This document shows, piece by piece, positions 54,356 to 62,878 of a stretch of 64,000 nt of DNA; position 1 is the stretch's first letter; each line of letters starts with the position of its first letter. The position numbers and the translations under genes are program-made. Location: positions 26,753 through 90,752 of the forward strand of contig NZ_CANNFF010000012.1 in NCBI RefSeq assembly GCF_947503855.1, read 5' to 3'. The stretch is from an uncultured Polaribacter sp. (GTDB lineage Bacteria; Bacteroidota; Bacteroidia; Flavobacteriales; Flavobacteriaceae). The notes below the pieces were generated by a model. The model did no database searches. It was given only the letters and a program-made list of their open reading frames with translations, and had not been told where the DNA came from.

Positions 54356-54433
54356 AATAGCGTTTCAAAGTTTCAGGGTTTTTGAAGCAGTAGCGTTATA
54401 AAGTAGCAAAATATCAGAACATATTAAAGTGTT

Positions 54434-54491
54434 ACTGTCACTTCGAGTGATTTTCTGAAGTATGAAGAAAATTGTAGCGAGAAGTCTATAA
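54434..54491 (+). repeat. dispersed repeat, copy a
   Basis: Opens CTGTCACTTCGAGTGATT and closes with TAGCGAGAAGTCTA. The opening matches copy b at 56068-56084 with one base change. Such TTCGAGTG...CGAGAAG units recur between flavobacterial genes as I know them; here it sits between DUF1599 and the DoxX gene. Confidence 0.55.
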
Positions 54492-54500
54492 GTTAAAATT

Positions 54501-55463
54501 ATGAAAATACTAGTCCAAATATCAAGAATAATAGTAGGTGCCTTATTTATATTTTCGGGCTTTGTTAAATTGGTAGATCCAATTGGTTCTCAATACAAGT
54601 TTCAAGAATATTTTTCTGAATCGGTTTTAAATATGGAATTTTTAGCTCCTTATGCATTGCCATTTGCAGTACTATTAATTGTTGCAGAAATCTTATTAGG
54701 AGTTATGATTTTAATTGGCTACAAACCCAAATTTACAGTTTGGAGTTTGCTCATTTTAACTTTAGTATTCTTGTTTTTAACCTGGTATTCTGCCTTTTAC
54801 AATAAAGTTACAGACTGTGGTTGTTTTGGTGATGCTATTAAATTAACACCTTGGGAAACCTTTTATAAAAACGTAATTTTAATTATTTTAATTATTCTTT
54901 TAGTTATTAAAGTTGATTTGATTGAACCTATTTTTAAAGGGAAAATTCCAAAATTAATTGCCTTTTTATCTTTAGCAGTTTTCTTGTATATAGTACAACA
55001 TGTGTTAACTCATTTGCCAATTATAGATTTTAGAGCGTATGCAGTTGGTAAAAACTTACAAGAAGGAATGCAATACCCAGAAGATGGTTCTATACCACCT
55101 GTACACGATTTTGTTTTAGAAGATACCCAACAAGATTTAGCTCCCATTCTTTTAGAAAAAGAAAAAGTAATGCTAGTTATTGTGTATAATTTAGACAAAG
55201 CAGATAAAAACGGATTTCCAGCTATAAAACAAATTGCTGAAAAAGCGACTCAAAAAGGATACAATGTGTATGGTGTTTCTGCTTCTTTTTCTGATGATTT
55301 AGAGTTGGCGAAAAAAGAATACAATTTGCCATTTGAGTTTTTGTTTTGCGATGAAACTACTTTAAAAACAATGATTAGAGCAAATCCAGGTGTAATAATT
55401 TTAAACAAAGGTACAGTTACCCAAAAGAAAAATTGGGTAGATGTAGAAGATTTAGAACTATAA
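54501..55463 (+). CDS. DoxX/MauE-like membrane protein with thioredoxin-like tail (BT_3928 type)
   Basis: The 320-aa protein has four N-terminal helices (about residues 5-135) with IVGALFIFSGFVKLVDP, the DoxX-like start, and TDCGCFGDAIKLTPWETFYKN, the Cys pair typical of BT_3928/MauE members. A fifth helix near 150-170 leads to a periplasmic thioredoxin-like domain (about 195-320), which lacks an obvious CxxC. A redox role in the envelope is inferred. Its stop codon overlaps the crcB start by 1 bp. Confidence 0.88.
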   Translation: MKILVQISRIIVGALFIFSGFVKLVDPIGSQYKFQEYFSESVLNMEFLAPYALPFAVLLIVAEILLGVMILIGYKPKFTVWSLLILTLVFLFLTWYSAFYNKVTDCGCFGDAIKLTPWETFYKNVILIILIILLVIKVDLIEPIFKGKIPKLIAFLSLAVFLYIVQHVLTHLPIIDFRAYAVGKNLQEGMQYPEDGSIPPVHDFVLEDTQQDLAPILLEKEKVMLVIVYNLDKADKNGFPAIKQIAEKATQKGYNVYGVSASFSDDLELAKKEYNLPFEFLFCDETTLKTMIRANPGVIILNKGTVTQKKNWVDVEDLEL

Positions 55464-55834
55464 TGAAACAATTACTATTCGTTTTTATTGGTGGAGGTTT
55501 TGGTAGCGTTTTACGTTTTTTAATTGGTAAATGGTTAAATAATACAGAAAACGGAATACCTTATGGTACCTTTATTGCCAATATTTTAGGCAGTTTATTA
55601 ATTGGGCTTATTTTAGGGTATGCTGCAAAAAATGATGCGATTTCTCAAAATCAAACCTTGTTGTTGGCAACAGGTTTTTGTGGAGGTTTTACTACATTTT
55701 CAACTTTTGCCTATGAAAATCATGTATTTTTAAAATCTGGAGATTTTACCAGTTTTGCCATATACTCTATTGCAAGTTTTGTAATTGGTTTTTTAGCTGT
55801 TTTTGCTGGCATGTATTTGATAAAATTTATGTAA
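55463..55834 (+). CDS. crcB: fluoride channel FluC/CrcB
   Basis: The 123-aa membrane protein starts at ATG 55463, overlapping the previous stop codon. Four helices and the Fluc signatures GGGFGSVLRFLIG, GTFIANILGSLLIG and GFCGGFTTFSTFA (Na+-site and Phe-box region) are clear. It exports fluoride as an antiparallel dimer. No fluoride riboswitch lies in front of it; it rides on the DoxX transcript. Confidence 0.95.
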   Translation: MKQLLFVFIGGGFGSVLRFLIGKWLNNTENGIPYGTFIANILGSLLIGLILGYAAKNDAISQNQTLLLATGFCGGFTTFSTFAYENHVFLKSGDFTSFAIYSIASFVIGFLAVFAGMYLIKFM

Positions 55835-55897
55835 TCTTACATCTGTTGGTTGAATCGCTTTCGAGATCTCATTTTAAATAAGAAGCTTATTAACTAA

Positions 55898-56083
55898 TTT
55901 GTAACTCTTCAATCAGAAGGAAATTATGCAATCATTACCGTTAAAAACGGAAAAGTTAATGCAATTTCTCATGAAGTGATTGAGGTGTTAAATACTAGTT
56001 TAGATAAAGTTGAAAGAGAGTATAAAGTTGGTACAAGTTTATCTCTGCTTGAAGTGGCATCCTTTTTCTGTCAGTTCGAGTGA
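55898..56083 (+). pseudogene. crotonase-family gene fragment
   Basis: The open stretch reads FVTLQSEGNYAIITVKNGKV followed by NAISHEVIEVLNTSLDKVE, the N-terminal strand and helix of enoyl-CoA hydratase/isomerase proteins. It then breaks off at about 56040 into the dispersed repeat and stops at 56081. No start codon is in place and the oxyanion-hole region is absent, so this is a remnant. Confidence 0.7.
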
Positions 56084-56130
56084 TTACGTTTTTTAGTGTA
56101 ATTGTATCCAGAACAAAAGAAAAAAGTTAT
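56045..56130 (+). repeat. dispersed repeat, copy b
   Basis: Contains CTGCTTGAAGTGGCATCC, whose complement recurs in copy c (23 identical bases, 59756-59778). After TTCGAGTGATTACG it continues for about 70 bp similar to the complement of 59711-59778. It joins the crotonase fragment, so it may have caused its truncation. Confidence 0.6.
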
Positions 56131-56162
56131 AGCGGAAAGCAGAAAATAGCCTCAAAAAAAGT

Positions 56163-56774
56163 TTAATGTTTATCAAAAACTTTAATTCCAGCTTTTATCT
56201 CTAAATCTAAATGATTTTTTCTGGGTGTTAATGGGCAAGAATATTTATTGTTATAAGCACAATAAGGATTGTAGGTGTTGTTAAAGTTTAGCGTTATTGT
56301 GTTGTTTGAAATATCTGTGGTTTTTATATCCATGTAACGTCCACCTCCATAAGATTCGTTTCCGGAAGTATTGTCTGTAAAAGGCAGAAAAAGGTAATCT
56401 TTATAGACTTCATCTTCTAGATTATCTTGATTTTGATAAATAGTTAATGTGCAATTTTTTCCTTTTAACGTAAAGGTTACAACGCCAAATTCTTTGTAAA
56501 GTGCTTTTCTGTCTGTAGTAGTTGGCATCTCAAAAACAGGCGTATTTTTAGCTCTCTTTAATTTGGCAGTTATTATATAAGTTGAATCTACAGGGAAAAA
56601 ATCTAAACCTTTAAATTTTTTTAAATCCTTCTTTTTTAATGGCGATTTTGAGGCGTCTTTAAAGTACGCATTTTCTTTTTTTTGATATTCAGTTTCGCCA
56701 ACCAAAGCTCTTTTGTCTCCAGAGTTACAGGACAGCATTAAAAACAGCGAAATAAAAAGTAAGTATTTGTGCAT
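56163..56774 (-). CDS. DUF1684 lipoprotein
   Basis: The 203-aa protein has a lipobox (LFLMLSCNSGD) and the DUF1684 pattern: FPVDSTYIITAKLKR, GVVTFTLKGKNCTLTIYQ, YLFLPFTDNTSGNESYGGGR and FNNTYNPYCAYNNKYSCPLTP toward the end. The function of the family is unknown. Single gene, with dispersed repeat sequence behind it. Confidence 0.9.
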   Translation of the reverse strand: MHKYLLFISLFLMLSCNSGDKRALVGETEYQKKENAYFKDASKSPLKKKDLKKFKGLDFFPVDSTYIITAKLKRAKNTPVFEMPTTTDRKALYKEFGVVTFTLKGKNCTLTIYQNQDNLEDEVYKDYLFLPFTDNTSGNESYGGGRYMDIKTTDISNNTITLNFNNTYNPYCAYNNKYSCPLTPRKNHLDLEIKAGIKVFDKH

Positions 56775-56878
56775 TTAAAGGTTTTAAAAATGTTGAAACC
56801 ATTTTATACTTCCACAAGAAATTAAAAGAGTGGATTATAGCTAAAAAAATAAATTTAGTAACATAATAATATACTTTA

Positions 56879-57937
56879 TTATTTTACTAAAACTCTCCAA
56901 CCATAAGGGTCTTCTGCTTTGTTTGTTTGTATATCTGTAATAGCTTTCTTTAAAGTAGTTGCAAAAGGTTTTTCTAATTCCGGTAAATCATAATCTACAC
57001 CTTTAAAACCAAAACCAGCAATTGGCGAAATTACTGCAGCAGTTCCTGCACCAAACATCTCTTTTAAACTTCCTGCTTGAGCAGCTGCAATGACTTCAGA
57101 AACAGAAATTTTACGAACTTCTACATCAATGTTTTTGTCTTTTGCAATTTGAATGATACTTTTTCTTGTAATACCATCTAAAATTCTGTCACTTGTTGGA
57201 CTCGTAATTAAAGTATCGTTAATTCTAACAAAAATATTCATAGCACCAGCTTCTTCAATATACTCATGTGTATTGTCATCTGTCCAAATTACTTGGTTGT
57301 ATCCTTTATCAATGGCTAATTGAGTTGGATAAAACTGAGCAGCATAATTACCCCCAGCCTTTGCAAAGCCAACACCACCATTTGCAGCACGTGCATATTT
57401 TTCTTCAATTAAAACTTTTACTTTTCCAGCAAAGTAAGCTCCAGAAGGTGCTGTGCAAATACATAACTTATATGCGTCTGCAGGCGATGCATGAAAACCA
57501 TTTCCAGATGCAAACATAAAAGGTCTTATGTATAAAGAACTACCTTCATTTGTTGGTATCCAAGCTTCATCAATCTTTAATAATGCTTTTAGTCCACTCA
57601 TGAAAATTTCTTCAGGAATTTGCGGAATTACCAAACGCTCTGCAGATTTATTTAAACGTTTACAATTGTCTAGAGGTCTAAATAAAAGTGTATTTCCATC
57701 TGTGTCTTTATAGGCTTTCATACCCTCAAAAATAGACTGTCCATAATGAAAAATTTTTGCTGCAGGACTTAAAGAAATTGGTGCAAAAGGCTCTATAACT
57801 AAATCTTGCCATTTACCGTCTTTAAATGTACAAGTTAACATATGGTCAGAAAAAACACTTCCAAAAGGCAAATTATTAAAATCTACACTCTCTATTTTAG
57901 ATTTTTCAATACGCTTTATTTGTATAGTAGAACTCAT
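56879..57937 (-). CDS. ilvE: branched-chain amino acid aminotransferase
   Basis: The 352-aa class IV PLP enzyme transaminates Leu, Ile and Val. I choose ATG 57937 (MSSTIQIKRIEKSK), since the frame's earlier ATG at 57964 would include the promoter motif region. Features: FGSVFSDHMLTC, HYGQSIFEGMKAYK, IRPFMFASGNGFH, FAKAGGNYAAQFYP with the PLP lysine, and IEEAGAMNIFV. The length is typical of long Bacteroidetes IlvE. Confidence 0.95.
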   Translation of the reverse strand: MSSTIQIKRIEKSKIESVDFNNLPFGSVFSDHMLTCTFKDGKWQDLVIEPFAPISLSPAAKIFHYGQSIFEGMKAYKDTDGNTLLFRPLDNCKRLNKSAERLVIPQIPEEIFMSGLKALLKIDEAWIPTNEGSSLYIRPFMFASGNGFHASPADAYKLCICTAPSGAYFAGKVKVLIEEKYARAANGGVGFAKAGGNYAAQFYPTQLAIDKGYNQVIWTDDNTHEYIEEAGAMNIFVRINDTLITSPTSDRILDGITRKSIIQIAKDKNIDVEVRKISVSEVIAAAQAGSLKEMFGAGTAAVISPIAGFGFKGVDYDLPELEKPFATTLKKAITDIQTNKAEDPYGWRVLVK

Positions 57938-57961
57938 ATTTTTGTCGATTATATTTCTATA

Positions 57962-57969
57962 CAAATGTA
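57962..57969 (-). promoter_or_regulatory. -7 motif of ilvE
   Basis: TACATTTG on the minus strand, 24 bp upstream of the ilvE ATG at 57937. The same octamer drives the divergent gene. Confidence 0.55.
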
Positions 57970-58024
57970 CATAATTTATTTATCTGATGTCATATAAAAA
58001 ATCTAGTTTTCTTTATAAATTTCT

Positions 58025-58032
58025 TACATTTG
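58025..58032 (+). promoter_or_regulatory. -7 motif of the DUF4920 gene
   Basis: TACATTTG, 25 bp before the ATG at 58058. It mirrors the ilvE motif. Confidence 0.55.
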
Positions 58033-58057
58033 TATGAAATAGTTAAATAAAAATAAG

Positions 58058-58564
58058 ATGAAATTAGCCGTTAATTTTTGTGCTACGATACTTTTAGTTT
58101 TTACATCTTGTAAAGAAGCAAAAAAGAAAAATAATAAAGTAGAAACTCCAAATATAGAGATTGCTTATACATCTTATGGAGATAAAATTTCTGAAAACAA
58201 TGCTTTAACAAAAGAGCAAATGCTTACAAAATTTGAAACCATGAATGTTGGTGATACTGTAAACGTAAAATTTGCTTCTAATATTAAAGAAGTGTGTTCT
58301 AAAAAAGGTTGTTGGATGAAGTTGCCTTTGGTAGATGAAACAGAAACTATGGTGCGTTTTAAAGATTATGGTTTTTTTATGCCTCTAGATTCTCAAGGTA
58401 AACAGGTAATTGTAGAAGGTAAGGCATTTGTAAAAATTACACCTGTAGATCAGCTAGAACATTATGCCGAAGATGCAGGAAAAAGTAAAGAAGAAATAGC
58501 CAAAATTACAGTGCCAAGAAAAGAGTTTGCTTTTGAAGCAAATGGTGTTTTAATAAAGAAATAA
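58058..58564 (+). CDS. DUF4920 lipoprotein
   Basis: The 168-aa protein has a lipobox-like VFTSCKEAK and the DUF4920 core: VNVKFASNIKEVCSKKGCWM, then VRFKDYGFFMPLD. The two cysteines in VCSKKGCW could bind metal or haem or form a disulfide. It probably faces the periplasm. Function is unknown; it is divergent from ilvE and upstream of mnmD. Confidence 0.88.
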   Translation: MKLAVNFCATILLVFTSCKEAKKKNNKVETPNIEIAYTSYGDKISENNALTKEQMLTKFETMNVGDTVNVKFASNIKEVCSKKGCWMKLPLVDETETMVRFKDYGFFMPLDSQGKQVIVEGKAFVKITPVDQLEHYAEDAGKSKEEIAKITVPRKEFAFEANGVLIKK

Positions 58565-58841
58565 TAAAGTTTTTTTAGTATTATTTTTTTATTTAGATCT
58601 AAAAGTAAGTCTATCAAAAAGGGTGTCATTACAAAAGGTAAAGTTTGTAAAACATCAAAAAAAACAGCAGCTTTAACGCTTAAAATGTTTGATGTAATTT
58701 TAGAAAACAAAATATTAACCTTAGAAAGAAAAGACCCTTTGGTATAAAATATAATGTTGCTGTAAATAGTTGTATTTTTTGTCATAAAACAATTTGTATA
58801 GGGTCAATACCAATAATTAAAAAATCACTAATTCTATTATA
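58565..58841. other. spacer with a protein-like open tail
   Basis: About 58600-58746 reads as an open plus-strand frame ending TLKMFDVILENKILTLERKD, followed by a stop, but without a suitable start. It may be the tail of a lost gene. I do not recognise it. Confidence 0.3.
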
Positions 58842-59510
58842 TTGAAAAGAGAAATTTTAATAACCTCAGATGGTTCTTCTACCATACATTTACCAGACTG
58901 GAATGAGCAGTATCACTCAAAAAACGGTTCAATTAACGAAACTTATCATGTTTTTATAAAGAGTGGTTTACAGCAAGTTGCTGCAGATAAAGTTGCTATT
59001 TTAGAAATTGGTTTTGGCACAGGTTTAAACTGTTTTATCACTTATTTAGAAGCTCAAAAAGAAATCGATTATGTGGGTGTAGAAGCTTACCCAGTTACTG
59101 CAGAGGAAGTAGAAAAAATGAACTTTATTAAAGTTTTAAAAGCAGAAAAAGAGCAAGATGCTTTTTATAAAATTCACGAAGTTTCTTGGGAAGAAAAACA
59201 GCAAATTTCACCTCATTTTTCACTCACAAAAAGAAAACAATTTTTTGAAGATATAGAAGATGAAAATGTGTTTGATTTAATTTATTTTGATGCATTTGGT
59301 GCACGTGTACAACCCCAATTATGGACTGAAGAAATTTTCTTAAAAATGTTTAATGCTTTAAAAGAAAACGGTATTTTAGTAACGTATTCTGCAAAAGGAA
59401 GCGTTAGAAGAGCTATGCAAGCAGTAGGTTTTACAGTAGAGCGTTTGCCGGGGCCTCCAGGAAAAAGAGAAATGTTAAGAGCTAGAAAAATAACAACTCA
59501 AAATCCATAA
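58842..59510 (+). CDS. mnmD: tRNA U34 methyltransferase MnmD
   Basis: The 222-aa SAM-dependent enzyme performs the last methylation of (c)mnm5s2U34. Opening REILITSDGSSTIHLPDWNE, then NETYHVFIKSGL, SAM site AILEIGFGTGLNCF (about residues 52-65), LIYFDAFGARVQPQLWTEE and GPPGKREMLRA are family hallmarks (the MnmC N-terminal domain as a stand-alone protein). The start is TTG at 58842. Confidence 0.93.
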   Translation: MKREILITSDGSSTIHLPDWNEQYHSKNGSINETYHVFIKSGLQQVAADKVAILEIGFGTGLNCFITYLEAQKEIDYVGVEAYPVTAEEVEKMNFIKVLKAEKEQDAFYKIHEVSWEEKQQISPHFSLTKRKQFFEDIEDENVFDLIYFDAFGARVQPQLWTEEIFLKMFNALKENGILVTYSAKGSVRRAMQAVGFTVERLPGPPGKREMLRARKITTQNP

Positions 59511-59526
59511 TTTTAAATTCGTTTAC

Positions 59527-59658
59527 ATGGAATTCAAAAGAAAATTCGGTAGAAAAAAACAAGCAAAACCTAAAAAAGGCCTCTTTTTGGTTATTTTGTT
59601 GGCCATTGCGTTAATACTTTGGTTTAAGGCAGATGCCATTATGGAAGCTCTATTTTAG
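59527..59658 (+). CDS. 43-aa basic single-helix membrane protein
   Basis: ATG at 59527, 16 bp after mnmD. The first 21 residues are strongly basic (KRKFGRKKQAKPKK) and the rest is one transmembrane helix (LFLVILLAIALILWF). The positive-inside pattern and tight linkage suggest a real small protein co-transcribed with mnmD. Function unknown. Confidence 0.6.
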   Translation: MEFKRKFGRKKQAKPKKGLFLVILLAIALILWFKADAIMEALF

Positions 59659-60072
59659 GGTTTTTTCTAAAGTGTTTTTCTGCTTTATGTAACCTCTTTT
59701 ATCTGATGTTCTTTATACAATTATGCAAAAAAACGTAATCACTAGAACCAACCCTAAAAAGGATGCCACTTCAAGCAGGGCTATGCTTGTTTGCTAATTA
59801 TTTGAACTAATAATTGCTTTTTTTATTTCTAGAAACCAGTTAAAAAAAAATAAAAAGATTAAGAAAGTAGATCTTTGAATAAAAAAATCTAAGTTCTTTT
59901 TGGAAATTTATTCATCAAAAAATAAAATACCCACAAACAAATACAGCCGTTAGTTCTATTATCAACCAAAAGAATTGTTTAGATTTGTAGAAAAGCGAGC
60001 TGAACATCTCGTTTAAAGTAACAAATAATCGTCAGTAAAAAAGGCGTAATAAAGTAAAACAACTCTGCGATT
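59659..60072. other. spacer with repeat copy and possible degraded membrane gene
   Basis: Apart from dispersed repeat copy c, the minus strand at about 59900-60070 shows two hydrophobic stretches in different frames ([16 protein letters not shown], then FFWLIIELTAVFVCGYFIF). They look like a frameshifted small membrane protein. No intact gene. Confidence 0.35.
59711..59778 (-). repeat. dispersed repeat, copy c
   Basis: Positions 59756-59778 are the exact complement of 56045-56067, and the preceding 45 bp match copy b at most positions. The two copies are inverted relative to each other. Confidence 0.65.
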
Positions 60073-60627
60073 TTGCCCACAGAAAAAATAATTTTAGGGA
60101 TCGACCCAGGAACAACCATTATGGGTTTTGGTTTGATAAAAGTAGTTGGTAAAAAGATAGAATTTATTCAAATGAACGAATTGATTCTAAAAAAATACGA
60201 TGATCATTATTTAAAATTAAAACTAATTTTTGAACGCACAATTGAGTTAATAGATACCTACAACCCAGATGAAATTGCCATTGAAGCACCATTTTTTGGT
60301 AAAAATGTACAATCGATGTTAAAGTTAGGTAGAGCACAAGGAGTTGCTATGGCTGCTGGTTTGTCCAGAGAAATTCCGATTACAGAATATTTACCTAAAA
60401 AAATTAAAATGGCAATTACAGGAAATGGAAGTGCTAGTAAAGAGCAAGTTGCTTTGATGTTAAAATCGCTTTTAAATTTAAAAACTTTACCAAAAAATTT
60501 AGATGCTACAGATGGTTTGGCTGCTGCAGTTTGTCATTTTTATAATTCAGGTAGAGTTGTGGGTGGTAAAAATTATACAGGTTGGGCTAGTTTTGTAAAG
60601 CAAAATGAGAAGAGAGTTAAGAAATAA
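60073..60627 (+). CDS. ruvC: Holliday junction resolvase RuvC
   Basis: The 184-aa RNase H-fold nuclease resolves recombination intermediates with RuvAB. The acidic catalytic set is visible: Asp11 (LGIDPGTT), Glu71 (IAIEAPF), Asp144 and Asp147 ([14 protein letters not shown]). The start is TTG at 60073. It overlaps hemW by 1 bp. Confidence 0.95.
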   Translation: MPTEKIILGIDPGTTIMGFGLIKVVGKKIEFIQMNELILKKYDDHYLKLKLIFERTIELIDTYNPDEIAIEAPFFGKNVQSMLKLGRAQGVAMAAGLSREIPITEYLPKKIKMAITGNGSASKEQVALMLKSLLNLKTLPKNLDATDGLAAAVCHFYNSGRVVGGKNYTGWASFVKQNEKRVKK

Positions 60628-61754
60628 TGTCAGGAATCTACATTCATATCCCTTTTTGTAAACAGGCATGTTTTTATTGCGATTTTCACTTTTCTACTTC
60701 TTTAAAAAAGAAAGAAGAAATGATTGGTAGTTTAATTAAAGAAATAAAATTAAGAAAAGACGAATTGCAAAATGAAATAGTTGAAACAATCTATTTTGGA
60801 GGTGGAACACCATCTGTTTTAACAACTGACGAAATTAAGCTTTTAATTGAAGCTATTTATACTAGTTTTGAAGTAGTAGAAAACCCTGAAATTACTTTAG
60901 AAGCAAATCCAGATGATTTATCTGAAGAGAAAATTATAGCACTTTCCAAATCGCCCATAAATAGATTAAGTATCGGGATTCAATCTTTTTTTGAGAGAGA
61001 TTTACGTTTAATGAATCGTGCTCACAATACGGTAGAAGCAAAAAAATGTTTGGAGGTTGCTACAGAATATTTTAAAAATATTTCTGTAGATTTAATTTAT
61101 GGAATTCCAGATTGTACTCATGATCAGTGGCGTAAAAACATACAAATAGCTTTAAGTTTTGGGGTGCCACATATATCAAGCTACGCTTTAACAGTAGAAC
61201 CTAAAACCACTTTAGAGAGTTTAATTAATAAAGGGAAAATTAAAAATGTTGATGAAGAAAAAGCAGCAGAACAATTTTATATTTTAATAGCAGAACTAGA
61301 AAAAGCAAATTTTATACATTACGAATTGTCTAACTTTGGTAAAGACGGTTTTTTTAGTAAAAACAATTCAGCTTATTGGTTAGGCAAAACTTATTTAGGT
61401 ATTGGTCCTTCTGCGCATTCTTTTGATGGGAAACAACGTAGTTGGAACGTAAGAAATAATACAAAATATATAAAATCTATACAAAAAAACACGTTGCCCA
61501 TAGAAAGAGAAATATTGTCTAAAATAGATATTTATAACGAATATGTTATGACAGGTTTAAGAACAATTTGGGGAGTTTCTTTACAAAAAATATCAGCCGA
61601 TTTTGGCAGTATTTTTTTAGAGTATATAGAAAATCAATCAAAAAAATACATACAAGATCAATTATTAAGCATTGAAAATGGAGTTTTAAAGGCTACAAAA
61701 AAAGGAAAATTTTTAGTAGATGGTATAGCATCAGATTTATTTATGATTTCATAA
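60627..61754 (+). CDS. hemW: HemW-like radical SAM haem chaperone
   Basis: The 375-aa radical SAM protein opens GIYIHIPFCKQACFYCDF with cluster cysteines 11, 15 and 18, followed by YFGGGTPSVL, NRLSIGIQSF, and a C-terminal HemW region. Although often labelled coproporphyrinogen oxidase, HemW inserts haem into respiratory enzymes; it has only the HemW-type cysteine set. It starts within the ruvC stop codon. Confidence 0.93.
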   Translation: MSGIYIHIPFCKQACFYCDFHFSTSLKKKEEMIGSLIKEIKLRKDELQNEIVETIYFGGGTPSVLTTDEIKLLIEAIYTSFEVVENPEITLEANPDDLSEEKIIALSKSPINRLSIGIQSFFERDLRLMNRAHNTVEAKKCLEVATEYFKNISVDLIYGIPDCTHDQWRKNIQIALSFGVPHISSYALTVEPKTTLESLINKGKIKNVDEEKAAEQFYILIAELEKANFIHYELSNFGKDGFFSKNNSAYWLGKTYLGIGPSAHSFDGKQRSWNVRNNTKYIKSIQKNTLPIEREILSKIDIYNEYVMTGLRTIWGVSLQKISADFGSIFLEYIENQSKKYIQDQLLSIENGVLKATKKGKFLVDGIASDLFMIS

Positions 61755-61805
61755 TTATTTATAAAAATGCTTTGATGTATAGTTTTTAAATAACAATTAA
61801 AAACT

Positions 61806-61813
61806 TATATTTG
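61806..61813 (+). promoter_or_regulatory. -7 motif of cyclase-family gene
   Basis: TATATTTG, 45 bp upstream of the ATG at 61859. Confidence 0.45.
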
Positions 61814-61858
61814 AGATTACAGGCACAAAACAATCAACAAGAACAAGCTTAACATTAA

Positions 61859-62608
61859 ATGAAAGCAATAATAGAATACAATTCAAGAAAAATTACGGTA
61901 GATATCTCTAATCCTATTGATATTTCTATACCTATCGATCCTAAAAAAAAGAATGTAAATGCTTTATATATAGAGGGGCCAAAGATTTTTCCACAAGAGT
62001 TTGATGGTGAGGTTGTAAAAGTTTCTGAAGGTGCCGTAGTTAATTTTAATAACATACATTTTAATCCACATTCTCATATTACACATACAGAATGTGTTGG
62101 GTTTATTACAGATAAAGTACACTCAGTAAATAAAAATTTAAAATATTTTATTTTTTTAGCAGAAGTGGTTACTATTGCTCCTTTGTTTCATAATGGAGAT
62201 TTTATAATTGGAGTTAAACAGCTAACAAGAGCCTTAAGAAATAAAAAAAGAGATGCCATAGTAATTAGAACTTTACCTAATTTAGAGGATAAAAAGAGTA
62301 TGCAATACTCTAATACAAATCCAACTTATTTATCAGAAAAAGCAGCAATTTATTTAAGAGAAAAAGGGATTAAACATTTGTTAATTGATTTACCTTCAGT
62401 AGATAAAGAGAAAGATGAGGGTAAGCTTTTATCTCATAATGCTTTTTGGAATACAGCAGGCAAAGTAAGAATGGATGCAACTATTACAGAGTTTATTTAT
62501 GTGCCAAATACAGTAGAGGATGGTGAGTATTTACTGAATTTAATGATTGCACCTTTTGAAAATGATGCCACTCCAAGCAAACCTGTTTTGTACGAGATTA
62601 TAAAGTAA
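61859..62608 (+). CDS. cyclase-family metal hydrolase (kynurenine formamidase-like)
   Basis: The 249-aa protein carries the cyclase metal-site region as NPHSHITHTECVGF (residues about 70-83), a variant of HxGTHxDxPxH, plus LLIDLPSVDKEKDEG and a later H in LLSHNAFW. Related enzymes hydrolyse N-formylkynurenine or cyclic amides; the variant motif makes the substrate uncertain. Single gene with its own promoter motif. Confidence 0.82.
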   Translation: MKAIIEYNSRKITVDISNPIDISIPIDPKKKNVNALYIEGPKIFPQEFDGEVVKVSEGAVVNFNNIHFNPHSHITHTECVGFITDKVHSVNKNLKYFIFLAEVVTIAPLFHNGDFIIGVKQLTRALRNKKRDAIVIRTLPNLEDKKSMQYSNTNPTYLSEKAAIYLREKGIKHLLIDLPSVDKEKDEGKLLSHNAFWNTAGKVRMDATITEFIYVPNTVEDGEYLLNLMIAPFENDATPSKPVLYEIIK

Positions 62609-62666
62609 GTTTTGTCTAAAAATCTTCTAATTTATTTAAATACATTATTTCTTTAAAAATTTCTCA

Positions 62667-62813
62667 TTAGTTTATTCTATAGATATTTAACCACTCTTTA
62701 GAAGTTGTTGTATGGGTAAGTTCAATGTCAGAAATAGCTTCGTACTTCGTGTTTTGATAGCTTTTTTTAGAATAACTAATTAGAGAAGTGTTTTGTAAAA
62801 ACTCGTTTTCCAT
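62667..62813 (-). pseudogene. 48-codon frame, possible CorA N-terminal fragment
   Basis: The minus-strand ATG at 62813 opens MENEFLQNTSLISYSKKSYQ and ends THTTTSKEWLNIYRIN before a stop. The WLNIY element recalls the WINI(D/Y)G segment of CorA magnesium transporters, which would continue much further. It is either a truncated CorA or a short unrelated protein. Confidence 0.35.
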
Positions 62814-62878
62814 TTAAATAATAATTGTAAATTTGATAGATAAAGATACTTTTTAAATTATAAACAAACGCATAATTA

